From positions 38,348,984-38,412,983 of the forward strand of contig CM030362.1 in assembly GCA_017893485.1 (NCBI GenBank): a stretch of 64,000 nucleotides of DNA, read 5' to 3'. Origin of the DNA: Hemerocallis citrina. Taxonomy: Eukaryota; Streptophyta; Magnoliopsida; Asparagales; Asphodelaceae. A program made the translations under genes and the position numbers. Positions 47,101 to 57,650 of the stretch are shown piece by piece. The stretch's first letter is position 1. Each line of letters opens with the position of its first letter. The notes under the pieces were generated by a model. It did no database searches. It saw nothing but the letters and a program-made list of their open reading frames with translations, and was not told the origin of the DNA.

Positions 47101-48401
47101 TATATATACATACTAATCCATCATCTATAAGTTTATATCATTACCCCTTATTCCGTAATTTATATCAATCATTCGTATTAGATTAAGATTCACTTAAAAC
47201 AACAAATATGTAAATATATTCATACTCACATAGCATCCCGCGAAGACTCGAAGCGCCATCTCGCATCCAAGTCGCCAATATTTTCTATTATCAAATTTCA
47301 ACACAATTAAAACTCAAATCATCCAAATCAATCACAAGGCCAATAACCCTATTCCAAACATCACACAAGCGTTCATTGAACGCCTGGGATACACACGTAC
47401 ATTGCACGTAATAGATAAATTTCTACGGGGGTTTTTATCCCCTAACAATTACTAAAATCACCCCCAACTTTTCTAATAACTCTACTAAAATTCTACTACT
47501 GTGAAGAAGATAATTCTCACCCATAAAATTTTCTTTTACAAACCCAAAATCCTAATTTATTAGGAACTTACAAATTCCTCAATAATTTCCCCATTTCTTA
47601 ACCCTAACATCAAAATAAACCACTAACCAACTTCATATTCCATTACTAAGCAAAATAAATTAAAAGCACATAAAAATACACAAATAAATTCAAAGGGATA
47701 TACCTCCACTAATTCCTTTCTCCAAATCGACTCCGCCATGAGCTAGAGCACCCTTCAATTAGCATACCCTCCGAATTAATTTGAAGATGTCGAAGAAATT
47801 AGAAGGATTCGAGCGGGGAAGGGATCGGGCGATTGGGTTCGTTCGGTCGGGGAAAAAGAACAGGAAGAAAGAAGAAAGAAGGAATCGGGATTGGGGATGG
47901 GGGTTATAAGAAAATAATTTCCAAACTGATCCACTGTGGAAAATATTTACCAAACTGGTCCACTTTCGAAAATATTTACCAAAGTTAGTCCATAACTGGT
48001 CCACTTTCGAAAATATTTGGGTTGAGGACAAACTCCCATTATAGTAGTAGAGATAAAATTATAATAATAATAATATTTTTTATAAATGAATATTTACAAA
48101 TAGACCCCTAGACCTCCAAAATATTTCAAGTAAACCCCAACTATTTTCTTTAATAGCACCAACAATACAAAATACATTGCAATTATTTTGCAATAATCCT
48201 TCAAAATTATAAAATAAAATAAACAATATTTATTCACATAAAATCTCAACTCATGGCTTCAATATATATCAATAATACCAATCTACCATAAATATCCATA
48301 CCGATATCAATATTTAAATAAAATATATCAAAAATAATTTTCACTACTCAAAATATATAAAAACAGACATTTTCGATATTTTAAAAATTCGAGGTGTTAC
48401 A
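44128..48401 (-). repeat. Right (5') LTR of G3, 4274 bp
   Basis: Colinear with the left LTR. The inner terminus reads AGTAACACC instead of TGTAACACC. The 88-bp length difference is about one hairpin higher-order unit. Few substitutions are visible elsewhere. Confidence 0.93.
46229..46739. repeat. Array of 18 short hairpins (right LTR)
   Basis: Same design as 40827-41423 but one three-hairpin unit shorter; some loops differ (TCTAT for TCCAT) while stems still pair. Confidence 0.9.
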
Positions 48402-48878
48402 GCTGCAGTCGTTGAATGTCATTTTTTTTAATAAAAGGACCGTACGGAAAATGATATCCCGTCCATTGAAATTTTTAAATAAAAATTAAAAAAAATTCAA
48501 ACGGACCGAAAATCATATCCCGTCCGACGATTTTTTTATTTTTTTTATTTTTTTGAAGAATTGAACGGGACGGGAAATAATATCCCGTCCGATCATTTAT
48601 ATATAAAAAAAATTAATGGGATGGGAAATAATCCCTCGTCTGATGGGGCTGAATAAAAAAAATCTCCCCGACGATTGATAATATTTTGTCCGATCAAACG
48701 AACGGTAAATCATCTTTCGTTAGCTATATTTTGGCAATTACCATTTCGTCTCCCAAATATAGTCGACTACTGTTCATACAAAATCCAAAATTTGGGTAAT
48801 TGGCTAACGACTGCAGCACTTTTTTTTCTATATTTTGAAAATTTAAGCAAAATAGTCAACGACTACAAATGCTCTTCA

Positions 48879-49957
48879 GTTTCCAAAATTTGGAATAAGG
48901 AAATCTTTATCCGCTGGCTTCTACTACATCGGTCAATTGATCAAACAATTAATTTCTTATATAAATTTTTTTTTGATTAAAAGTGACTAATGTTACCTGT
49001 TTCATTAATGAAAAGTTAACGAAACACACAAAAATAGTTACATCAGCCACACCCAACACACTAGATTTCCAACCAGTGGACAAAATACATCTAGAAATAC
49101 AGAAATAGCATTTATATACTCCAGTACCACCATCCTCACACTTAATGAACCGGACAAAATACATAATTTTTGGACAAAATACATAATTCTTATATAATTT
49201 TTGCCTAAAAGAAACTTAGAAACTTAGAAGGAAGAATAAAAATAAATAAAAAAAATTCTTAAAACTCATTTAAAAAAACAAGTTGCTACAGTCACGTTCG
49301 GGCACAGAGATCAAGTGGGCCCCAATTTACGAGATCAAAAATCAAGTCAGCGTGAATGACCCCTCTCAGCTATAACTCCACACGCGACGTTGATCTACGG
49401 TCAACACTCATAAAGTCACTGATATTAAATCCATGACGTCATCAACACTTTAAAATCAAATAAAACTTTAATAAATTACAAGTTCACCCTCCTACAGTCA
49501 CATCAACTGCCTGTACCTAAACTCTGAGTCGCATGCCCCATCCCGTCATTTCCCAAGGCAGAATCATAGATCACTGAAAACGTGAGGTCACCATCGTCAT
49601 GTTCTGCTTTTTCTTTTGTGGTGTATTTGTTGCCTTTTGAGGAATTTAGAATATGCCGTCGAAGGATTAAATTCGGGAACTAGAATTAGAGATGGTGACG
49701 TGTAATGGTATTTGGTGGGGTCCAGTTGTAATTTGGATCGGTGGATTATGGTTCGGGTTTAATTGGGCTGGGGCTGGGGCTGGGGCTGCGCCCTCCCCCA
49801 GCCCTAGGGCTAGGGATGGTGTCTACTGTGTACATGGTCCATTCACGTGGACTCTACATTAGGCACGGACCAACTGGTAGTAAACATGATCAAATTGGTG
49901 GATGAATCAAGTCCAAATCTTTTTTGCAGGACATAAATAGCATGAGTAATGAGCAAC
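48879..49957. other. Unassigned DNA between MITE-2 and the foldback cluster
   Basis: No ORF or repeat family recognised. It holds TGACGTCA (49434-49441), several GTCAAC/GGTCA motifs and a G-rich run of four G3-4 tracts with CT loops (49765-49785) followed by a C-rich complement. Could be relict host promoter DNA; nothing proves it. Confidence 0.4.
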
Positions 49958-50294
49958 CATTCCGGTGTACACTCGCCTCCGTATGCACTTAGCCTTTTGA
50001 CTTTCGTATCGATAATCTGTACCGTTCATTTTGATCTACACATCTAAATTAGTCTAATTATGTAAAGTGAAGACATTTAAAATTTATTTGCCCATTCATT
50101 GAAGTATTACAGAATTGTATGGCTGAATATCGTTAAAAAAAATAATGACATGATGAATGTGCAAATAAATTTCAAATGACTTAATTTTACATATTTAGAC
50201 TAATTTAGACGTGTAGATCAATATATACGGTTCTGAATGTTGATACGAATGCCAAATGGTTGAGTGCACACGGAGGCAAGTGCACAACAGAAGG
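49958..50294. mobile_element. Foldback element A
   Basis: Left arm CCGGTGTACACTCGCCTCCG pairs with right arm CACGGAGGCAAGTGCACAAC. The core is an inverted pair around AAATTCATTTGCCCATTC. Right flank is (TA)n; left flank is not. Confidence 0.75.
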
Positions 50295-50312
50295 TTTGTC
50301 TATATATATATA

Positions 50313-50862
50313 TTAGATTTGTTTGTGGGCACGTGCCTACGGTACATCTTCGGAACGATACAGCATATGAAAAGCCTCGTAAACAATAAAACAACAATTA
50401 TGTAGCTCAAGTTTAAATAGTATGACAATAATTAGTTGTAACTAAAAGTCCATGTTTTCATTAGTATATGGTGAAAAATAATTATAAACGAGGGTATAAA
50501 ATCCAACTTCTTAGAACTTTGAGGATGGAAAATGATGAAATTTAACTATTAAAGAGATATTTGTTATTTTCAATGTAACATGAAAATATTTTTAAAAAAA
50601 TTTAAAATTTTAAAATTTTACAAACCTGAAATATGAAAAACTAAGTTTCTGAGTAAATAGAGAGAGAATGCGAGAGAGAGAAATAATTCAATAAATAAAT
50701 TAGTTTTTTTTTTTTGGATTTGAATTTAAGTTTTGGGGGTTGAAATTTTGGGGGGAGAAATGTGTTTAGTGAGGTTAGATTTGGGCCTTTGATTTTGAGG
50801 GGATTGAAGAAGAGTCACTTGATAGCTTTTCTTTGTGTTTTAATATATATATATATATATAT
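50313..50862 (-). mobile_element. Helitron H1 (non-autonomous)
   Basis: Minus-strand 3' end: hairpin-like GTACC-GTA-GGCAC, then AACAAATCTAA|T at 50313 (CTRR end before T). The other end carries TTAAAACACAAAGAAAAGC, shared with H2, eroding into (TA)n at 50842-50862. No Rep/helicase coding. Confidence 0.6.
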
Positions 50863-50863
50863 A

Positions 50864-51228
50864 GTCTATTGCAAACGCAGTTGCAATTAAAGTGCAAACA
50901 GTGCAAACTGTGTGTCAATCTATCACATAGATAATCCGAACTATTTCTATTATTTAACATATTCAAATTAGTCTATGTATGAGAAATCAAGTCGTTCGAG
51001 ATTCGTTTGCTCATGCATTGAAGTGTTACAAATTGTATGAAAAAATATATATCGTTAATTTTTATAACGACATGATGCGTGGGCAAACGAATCTCAAACG
51101 ACTTGATTTCTCATCCATAGAATAATTTGGTCATGTTAAACAGTGCGAACGGTTTGAATCATCCATATGGTAGATAAGTGCACTGTTTGCACACCATTTG
51201 CACTTCAATTATGTTTGCAATGGAAGAC
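50864..51228. mobile_element. Foldback element B
   Basis: Arms GTCTATTGCAAACGCAGTTG and GTCTTCCATTGCAAACATAA (inverted); inner arms AATCAAGTCGTTCGAGATTC and its near complement. Bounded by (TA)n on both sides. Confidence 0.8.
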
Positions 51229-51419
51229 TCCCTTATATATATAGTAAAATGGATATGAGTAACTAGCACATTTAGTAAATGAGCAATTGATGAGGTGGTA
51301 TGTATGTGATACATTGGACAACTAAACATTTCAAAAAAAATTCAATTACAAGTATGCCACATCATCAATTACTTATTTACTAAATGAGTTAGTTGCTCAT
51401 CTTCTTATAAATATATATA

Positions 51420-52830
51420 CTAGGTTTGCCCGTTGACACGTGCCTACGGCACGTTTTCGGAACGGTGCACCTAGTTTGGTTATATAAAATAGTTTTAGAG
51501 ATCCAGCAAATTAATTGAAGTAGGAAACATATTATATGAGGAAGCAGCATATCTACCTTTAAGCTCAATCATCGTCTTCTTGATCATTAGCTTGAACTTA
51601 CGTGGAATGCATATAGTTTGTTAGAAACATGCATAGAGTTTTTTTTTAACTTCAACATCACTTTTAGATGCTTGTAATAGTTATGCAAGAATATAATCAT
51701 ATAGGTTTTATAGAGCTTACTCTAATCTCATAACCACTATGAGCAAATCTAAATATAATGGTAACCAAAGTGCAGGTGTCAAGGTATCTACAATACCAAT
51801 AATCTAAATATTTGTTTGTCTGAGACATAGTTTGGAATTGAAATACCTCTTATTATTATTTCAACTAAAATGTAATACATGAAATTCTCAAAACTCTAAT
51901 CAAAGCTAATCATTTCTTTTATCTCCAATTTGTCTTTCCATTGCACCATTATAAAAAAAATCAAAATGGATCAATAACAAATTTACTTTAGCTGTCGTTA
52001 TTGAGAAGAGAGTTTGCACCCTTCACTGGTAAACTCCAGTCATCACAATCCTATATATCCAAACATACACTAAAAGTTCTTATATGTTATGTTATTCATG
52101 GTTTCTAATACCTAGTGAAGGAAACACTTCACGATAGTATATTTTCTTATAGTAAAGAAATTAATGTTGCATATTTACAAAGTTATTTTAGGTTTCTGAT
52201 CAGCTTACTTGTCCTGCTATGGTTTGGAAGCCCAAATTGAGGCCACCAAATAATTAATTTCTCACTTGCGTACACCTTGAATCAAAACCAATAAAAAACT
52301 CATCAAATAAATAATTAAATTAAAAAATTTTAAACCAAAAAATAAAACAACCATACCTCTCTGAACTTAGATCCCATGCACACACACAAAATTCGAGTCA
52401 GCAAAAAACTTAATCATCACCTGCACACACAAAATTAAAAATTAGAATGAAAATTCGGAATGAGATGAAATTAAAGTCGCCGCATCGCATGTAGATGCTC
52501 TCGATTCGGTGGAGGGGAGTCGCCGATACAGAGTCGCTTGATATTTGCGTTAGATTTTGTGGAGGGGAATCGCCGATACGGAATCAGCAACGGATCAAAT
52601 ATCAGCAACGACCTCTTGATTGGGGTTCGACACTGGATTTAGATTTGGATTTGCTTTCAGATTTGCACTTGAGAGGATGATGGAGGCTTCGCCAATGGAA
52701 TGCAAGCGAAGGTTTAAGAAAATGGTTTTAGGAATTTGGAGTTAGCGGTTTAAAAACCATAGGGGGCACAGAGAGAGGGAAATTGGAGTTATCTGGTTTT
52801 GGGGAATAGAGTGAGCAAACTAATCTGAAT

Positions 52831-52880
<50 letters not shown>

Positions 52881-53012
52881 ATTAAATAAATAAATGAGTT
52901 GTTTTGGGTTGGGTTTGGGTGTGGGGGGGGGATATCTTTTGGAGCTTAGATCTGGACCATTGATTAACTTACTATTGAAGGAGAGCCATGTTGATAGATT
53001 TTCTTTGTGTTT

Positions 53013-53082
<70 letters not shown>
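51420..53082 (-). mobile_element. Helitron H2 (non-autonomous)
   Basis: Minus-strand 3' end is textbook: hairpin ACGTGCC-GTA-GGCACGT (51438-51454), then GTCAACGGGCAAACCTAG|T with CTAG at 51420-51423. The 5' side shares TAAAACACAAAGAAAAT with H1 and ends in the (TA)n tract 53015-53082. About 1.6 kb. Includes a (GA)n tract (52833-52875). I see no helicase; two nearly repeated phrases GGTGGAGGGGAGTCGCCGAT / TGTGGAGGGGAATCGCCGAT (52508-52580) hint at a captured GC-rich fragment. Confidence 0.65.

Positions 53083-53083
<1 letters not shown>
53015..53083. repeat. (TA)n microsatellite
   Basis: About 34 TA repeats between H2 and foldback C. Confidence 0.97.
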
Positions 53084-53085
<2 letters not shown>

Positions 53086-53442
53086 AATATCTTCCATTGT
53101 GCACCACCACTCCGTGTGCACTCGGCCTCCCCGCCTTCATATCGACGATTCGAACCGTTCACATTGATTGACACATCTAAATTAATCTAAATATGAAATA
53201 TCAAATCATTTGAAATTCATTTGCCCATCCATCATGTGACTATAAAAATAATAATTTTTAGCCATACAATTTTGTAACACTTCAATGGATGGGCAAATGA
53301 ATTTCAAATGATTTGATTTTACATATTAAGACTAATTTGGATGTGTATATCAATGTGAACGGTTCGGATCATCGATACAAAGGCAGGAAGGCCGAGTGCA
53401 CACGCCGTGTGCACCATAGGTGGTGCACAACGGAAGACTTCC
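53084..53442. mobile_element. Foldback element C
   Basis: Arms ATCTTCCATTGTGCACCACC and GTCTTCCGTTGTGCACCACC (inverted), then GTGTGCACTCGGCCT on both sides. Core arms AAATCATTTGAAATTCATTT pair with AAATGAATTTCAAATGATTT. Bounded by (TA)n. Confidence 0.85.
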
Positions 53443-53454
53443 ATATATATATAT

Positions 53455-53819
53455 AGGGTAGCGATCCGGTGAGAACCGTTCTCACGATAAGCTTCGTGAG
53501 AACTCCACGCCTATCCATCCTATGGATAATCCGAACCGTTCACATTGTTTGACACAACTAAATTAGTCTAGAAATATAAAATCAAGTCATTTTATATTCA
53601 TTTGTCCATGCATCATGTCACTATAAAAAAAACAATTTTTCAGCCACACAATTTGTAACACTTCAATGCATGGGCAAACGAATCTCAAATGACTTGATTT
53701 CTCATCCATAGACTAATTGAATCGTATAGATCAAAATGAACGGTTCAGATCTTTCAACTAATGTCCCAAACAAAAGTTTTCACGTGGTTCTCACTAAAAG
53801 AGTTCTCACTTGATCATTT

Positions 53820-53823
<4 letters not shown>
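53455..53823. mobile_element. Foldback element D
   Basis: Arms AGGGTAGCGATCCGGTGAGA and AGGGAAATGATCAAGTGAGA (inverted), with a second short dyad GAGAACCGTTCTC at the left. The core is that of A-C (TCAAGTCATTTTATATTCAT and complement). Flanked by (TA)n. Confidence 0.8.

Positions 53824-53879
<56 letters not shown>
53824..53879. repeat. (TA)n microsatellite
   Basis: About 28 TA repeats between foldbacks D and E. Confidence 0.97.
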
Positions 53880-53882
<3 letters not shown>

Positions 53883-54732
53883 AACAGATCTGTTTACACA
53901 GACCCATGGAAACAACATTGCTGGCCATTGGATCAAGTTCATCTTGATCCAAAGGTCGTGATCGAGCCCCGCTCGTTGAATGAACTTAGGTCGTTGTTTG
54001 GAACAACGACGTAGGTTGTTTTAAACAGCGGCATTTATAAAAGGTCGTTGTTGGGAATAACTCATTGAATGAACTTAAGCGGTTGTTTCAAACAACGGCC
54101 TAGGTTGTTTGAAACAGCGACATTTTATAGCCTACGTCGTTGTTGGGAACAACGACCTAGGTTATTAAAGGCCGCCGTTTCAAACAACGGCCTAGGTTTT
54201 ATAACCTAGGCCGTTAAGTCCTCACTCGTCAGATTTTGTACTTTTATTTTTTTCACATTTTGAATATGCATCACACTTATACATTACTATCTATCTATTT
54301 ATCTATAATATAATATATAATAACTGTTATAATAGAAGAGTTGGAGTTGTAAATCTACCTACTTACGTGCAACTCCAACTCTCCATTATAGTCTTCACAT
54401 TTACTTTTAAAAATATGTAATTATATTTATTAAGACATGCATCACACCTGTAAATCATAATTTCACTTTAATTTTTTTTTTAAAAAAATTAATACGTGCA
54501 TCGCACGTGTATATTACTTTCCAAACAATGGCCTTGGTTCGAAAGTGGGAGTGAGTGAAAGAGCGAATGAGGCGAAGAGTTATTTGGGACGAAATTCTCA
54601 AATTACCCTTCACAACTTAAGTGAGATGGGGTGATGGGCAGGTTCGATCACGGCCGTTGGATTTTGATCGATCTAATTATCCAACTGCCAGCAGCGCTGT
54701 TTGCACAGGTCTGTGCAAACAGACCCGTTTGC
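53880..54732. mobile_element. Foldback element E (853 bp)
   Basis: Arms GCAAACAGATCTGTTTACAC and GCAAACGGGTCTGTTTGCAC (inverted), continuing through GCTGGC...TTGGAT and ...GTGATCGAGCC. The centre holds hairpin modules (53990-54212) and an AT-rich stretch with ACGTGCATCGCACGTG, a Helitron-like hairpin (about 54492-54507). Flanked by (TA)n. Confidence 0.8.
53990..54212. repeat. Hairpin modules in foldback E
   Basis: GTCGTTGTT/AACAACGAC at 53990-54010 and 54136-54156, GTTGTTT/AAACAAC at 54082-54096, GGCCGCCGTTT/AAACAACGGCC near 54170-54192 and GGCCTAGGTT/AACCTAGGCC at 54189-54212, the last overlapping the previous one. Confidence 0.85.
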
Positions 54733-54749
54733 AGTGGAGCATTACTTAT

Positions 54750-54845
54750 ATATATATGATACCTCTCTTTCAGGGCTGACGAACTCCTTCTTGATCTCTC
54801 TCTAGTAGCTTCGACTTCACCCCTCTTTGTCTCAACTTTCTCCAC

Positions 54846-54936
<91 letters not shown>

Positions 54937-55043
54937 CATACATATGATACATCTCTGTCAGCCCAGGGCTAACAAACTCCTTCTCGTTCTCTCTCTAGTA
55001 GCTTCGATTTCACCTCTCTTTGTCTCACCTTTCTCCTCGACCA
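54750..55043. repeat. (TA)n tract between two copies of a 100-bp repeat
   Basis: The segment GATACCTCTCTTTCAGGGCT... (54759-54848) recurs at 54945-55043 on the far side of a (TA)n tract (54849-54931) ending in (CATA)n. Looks like a tandem duplication with microsatellite expansion. Confidence 0.85.
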
Positions 55044-55524
55044 AAAACCGGAGTTTCCGCTCTTTCTCTTGATCCCATCTCGTTCTTGATCCCAATTTTT
55101 AGCGTTTTGACAAGGAAAACCAATGTGCTGGCTGTATATTTCATACAATCATCAGCTTGTGAAAAGTCGGAGATTTATTAGTTATTAGAATATTCTTGTG
55201 CAATATTACTCAGAATTTAAAAAAATGAAAAATTAACAAAACTATTTCAGAAAAAAAATCATCTAATATCATCAATAGAGTATTGCTCTATTTTTTATGT
55301 TTGATTGATGGATAGGATTTTTGTTTAAAAATTGGATGGAGAAAGAGTGTGAGGTTGCTACCTACATTTGCTATTTTCTTGTTTTAAAAAGAAAAAAAAA
55401 TGTGAAAATTTCTTCGGCTAAAAATGGTATTAACATAATATTGTACAGGTTACTTAAAATTTATTTTTACATCTAATTGTTAAATTCTGAGCACACCACA
55501 CACTTAAGTTAGTCTTTCATTCAT
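55044..55524. other. AT-rich intergenic DNA
   Basis: No ORF, TIR or repeat seen. Confidence 0.5.
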
Positions 55525-55706
55525 GGGTAATGCTACACCTACAACCTTTTCTTAAATCATTTTTTTTACAATCTTAGGTGACACAATCGCATTGGAGATG
55601 TGTACAACCCACTACAACCTAGTCTACAATACATTACAATGAAATTGTGCTACATAAGGTTATAAAAAAAAGGTTATAAGAAAATATTGTAGGTGTAGTA
55701 TTACCC
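55525..55706. mobile_element. MULE-type MITE, 182 bp
   Basis: Ends GGGTAATGCTACACCTACAA and (inverted) GGGTAATACTACACCTACAA. Flanks TTCATTCAT (55516-55524) and TTTATTCAT (55707-55715) form a 9-bp duplication with one mismatch, the Mutator signature. Related to the copies at 61465-63237. Confidence 0.85.
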
Positions 55707-55833
55707 TTTATTCATATTGCACTTTCTATTTTTAGCTACTACAATTTATATTTATGTTTATGCCGAAACATCATTATAGATTTTCATAATTGCCTAGATC
55801 TGAGCTGCACCTAATGTCCTAAGTTGATATGTT

Positions 55834-56359
55834 TGTAGGATAATGGCTCGATTCTGGTTCGTATCTACAGCGATCGAAAGTTCCAGTACATCAGTCGACT
55901 GGGTTAGAGGATCAGGCGACTGTCCAGAGAGAAGTTTTCAAAGGCTAAGGATACAGCAGTAGTCAGTCGACTGCATGTGGGTTCAGTCGACTGTCCCGAA
56001 GTATTTATCAGTCGACTGGTAAGATGATCAGTCGACTGTAGGCGGGTTTTTAATCCAGAATAGGCCCATTTCGAAAGGCCCAATAGTTTTCCTATAAATA
56101 CAACCCGTTAGGGTTTTGTAAGGAGTGACGAAAATTAGAGACCTCTATTCGGTTTTGTAGCCGTCATCTTTTGTAAGGGTTTGTTTTCGCCCATTGGTGA
56201 TTATTTGAAGAAGAAGAGAACCCCAACCGCCCCGTGGATGTAGGCACTTGTTTGCCGAACCACATTAAATCTGTGTGTCCTTGTTTTTGCTTGTTTTTCT
56301 GTTTTCTCGCTGTTTCTCTCGTTTAATTGTTGGTTGTTTGATTCGTATTCCGCACAACA
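55834..56359 (+). repeat. 5' LTR of C3 (526 bp)
   Basis: TGTAGGATAATGG... to ...CCGCACAACA. Five CAGTCGACTG copies at 55892, 55964, 55984, 56009 and 56029, plus variant CAGGCGACTG at 55913, all upstream of the TATA box (56094-56101). Confidence 0.97.
56094..56101 (+). promoter_or_regulatory. TATA box of C3 LTR
   Basis: TATAAATA, 56 bp downstream of the last CAGTCGACTG; repeated at 60979-60986. The palindromes thus occupy the U3 enhancer position. Confidence 0.65.
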
Positions 56360-56361
56360 AG

Positions 56362-56373
56362 TGGTATCAGAGC
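56362..56373 (+). other. Primer-binding site of C3
   Basis: TGGTATCAGAGC, perfect iMet match, two bases after the LTR. Confidence 0.92.
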
Positions 56374-56395
56374 TTTCGGTTCGACCTAGAGGGAG

Positions 56396-57650
56396 ATGGC
56401 GAGTGATGCAGATGCAACCAAGGATGTTGTGGGATCAAGTTCGTCCAGAACAACGATTCACAACGCAAAATTTGAAGTTGAAAAATTTGATGGAACAAAC
56501 AATTTCGGGATGTGGCAGTGTGAGGTGTTGGATGTTCTTGTTCAACAAGAACAAGATGTTGCTTTGGAGGTAGAAAAACCAAAGAATATGTTCGATGTAG
56601 ATTGAAAGAAGTTGAATCGAGTTGCGTGTGGGACTATTCGGCTCTTTATTGCGAAGGCTCAGTAGTATGATTTGATGAGGGATACCATTGCTGCGGTGTT
56701 GTGGAAGAAACTCGAAGACAAATACATGAGGAAAAGTTTGGAGAATCGGCTGTATTTGAAGAAGAGGCGTTTTCGCTTCACCTATACTGAAGGTATGTCT
56801 ATGAATGCCCATGTTGAATCATTTAATAAATTATTGGCTGATTTGTTAAATTTGGATGAGCAAATTAAAGATGAAGATAAAGCCCTAATTCTGTTGAATT
56901 CATTACCTGAAAGTTATGATCATTTAGCAACAACGTTAATATATGGAAAAGATACTGTGAAATATGAAGATGTTGCAAATGCTCTGTTGAATAATGAAAC
57001 TAGGAGAAGGGATAAAATGGTTGATAGAGAAACTTCTGAGGCATTGATTGTAAGGGGCAGAACTGAGACCAGATCTGAAACCAAATCTGGAAAAAAGGAA
57101 AACAAATCTCGTTCCAAATCGAGAGGAGTTTCAAAGGACAGAAAGATACCAGCCAAAGATGAATGTGCTTTCTGTCATGAAAGGGGGCATTGGAAAAAGG
57201 ATTGTCCTAAGCTACGAAATAAGGGAAATTCGACTGCAAATGTGATTGTTGATAATGTAGATAGTGATGATGTTTTTTCTTATGCACTTGCAACTAGTCC
57301 CTCACTTTATCAAGAGGTATGGTTCCTTGATACAGCAGCATCCTATCATATGTCTTGGAGAAAGGAGTGGTTTACTTCTTTAGAGTATATGGATGGTGGG
57401 GTAGTTTTGATGGGAAATGATGCACCTTGTAAGAAGGTAGGAATCGGAAAGATTGAATTGCTAATGCACGATGGTCTTATTAGGGAGCTTTCAGATGTAT
57501 GGTATGTTCCAGATTTGAAAAAGAATTTGATTTCACTTGGTGCTTTGGAGGCCAGTGGATTGAAATTTGCTAGTGAAGGTGGCATTCTGAAGGTGACTAG
57601 CGGATCACTCGTGGTGATGAAAGGGCAAAGAAAAAGGAACTTGTTTTTTT
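56396..57650 (+). pseudogene. gag and protease of C3
   Basis: One frame from ATG 56396. Gag: FEVEKFDGTNNFGMWQCEVL, then TGA at 56603-56605 (Trp expected, DWKK) and TAG at 56663-56665, then SLENRLYLKKRRFRFTYTEG, LLNSLPESYDHLATTLIYGK, a Lys/Arg/Ser-rich stretch and zinc knuckle CAFCHERGHWKKDC. Protease: WFLDTAASYHMSWRKEWF (D-T-A, usual D-T/S-G/A), VWYVPDLKKNLISLGAL. A one-base change in the T-run at about 57641-57647 shifts frame before the pre-integrase region. Length is near that of Tnt1 gag-PR. Confidence 0.95.

Larger units (their letters stand above)
38726..48401 (-). mobile_element. G3: 9.7-kb non-autonomous gypsy-type LTR element (LARD-like)
   Basis: TSD GCTGC at 38721-38725 and 48402-48406. 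Two LTRs of about 4.3 kb flank only 1040 bp of internal DNA. On the minus strand an iMet primer site follows the right LTR, and GAGGACGAGCTTC plus TTTTGAGGTGTGTAGAA precede the left LTR, as in gypsy elements. No open reading frame; one RT block remains (43498-43560). The two LTRs are nearly identical apart from array length, so insertion was recent and must have used enzymes in trans. Confidence 0.93.
38652..48874. mobile_element. MITE-2, split by G3
   Basis: Left piece 38652-38725, right piece 48407-48874. Ends GAGCATCTGTTGTCGTTGA and (inverted) GAGCATTTGTAGTCGTTGA; TTCA flanks both sides (38648-38651, 48875-48878). The two pieces join across the GCTGC duplication of G3. The right piece holds hairpin modules such as GGACGGGA/TCCCGTCC near 48560-48585. 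Together about 540 bp. Confidence 0.75.

Noticed and set aside
52728..55072. Open frames with long alternating Tyr-Ile runs
   Set aside because: Translations of (TA)n microsatellites.
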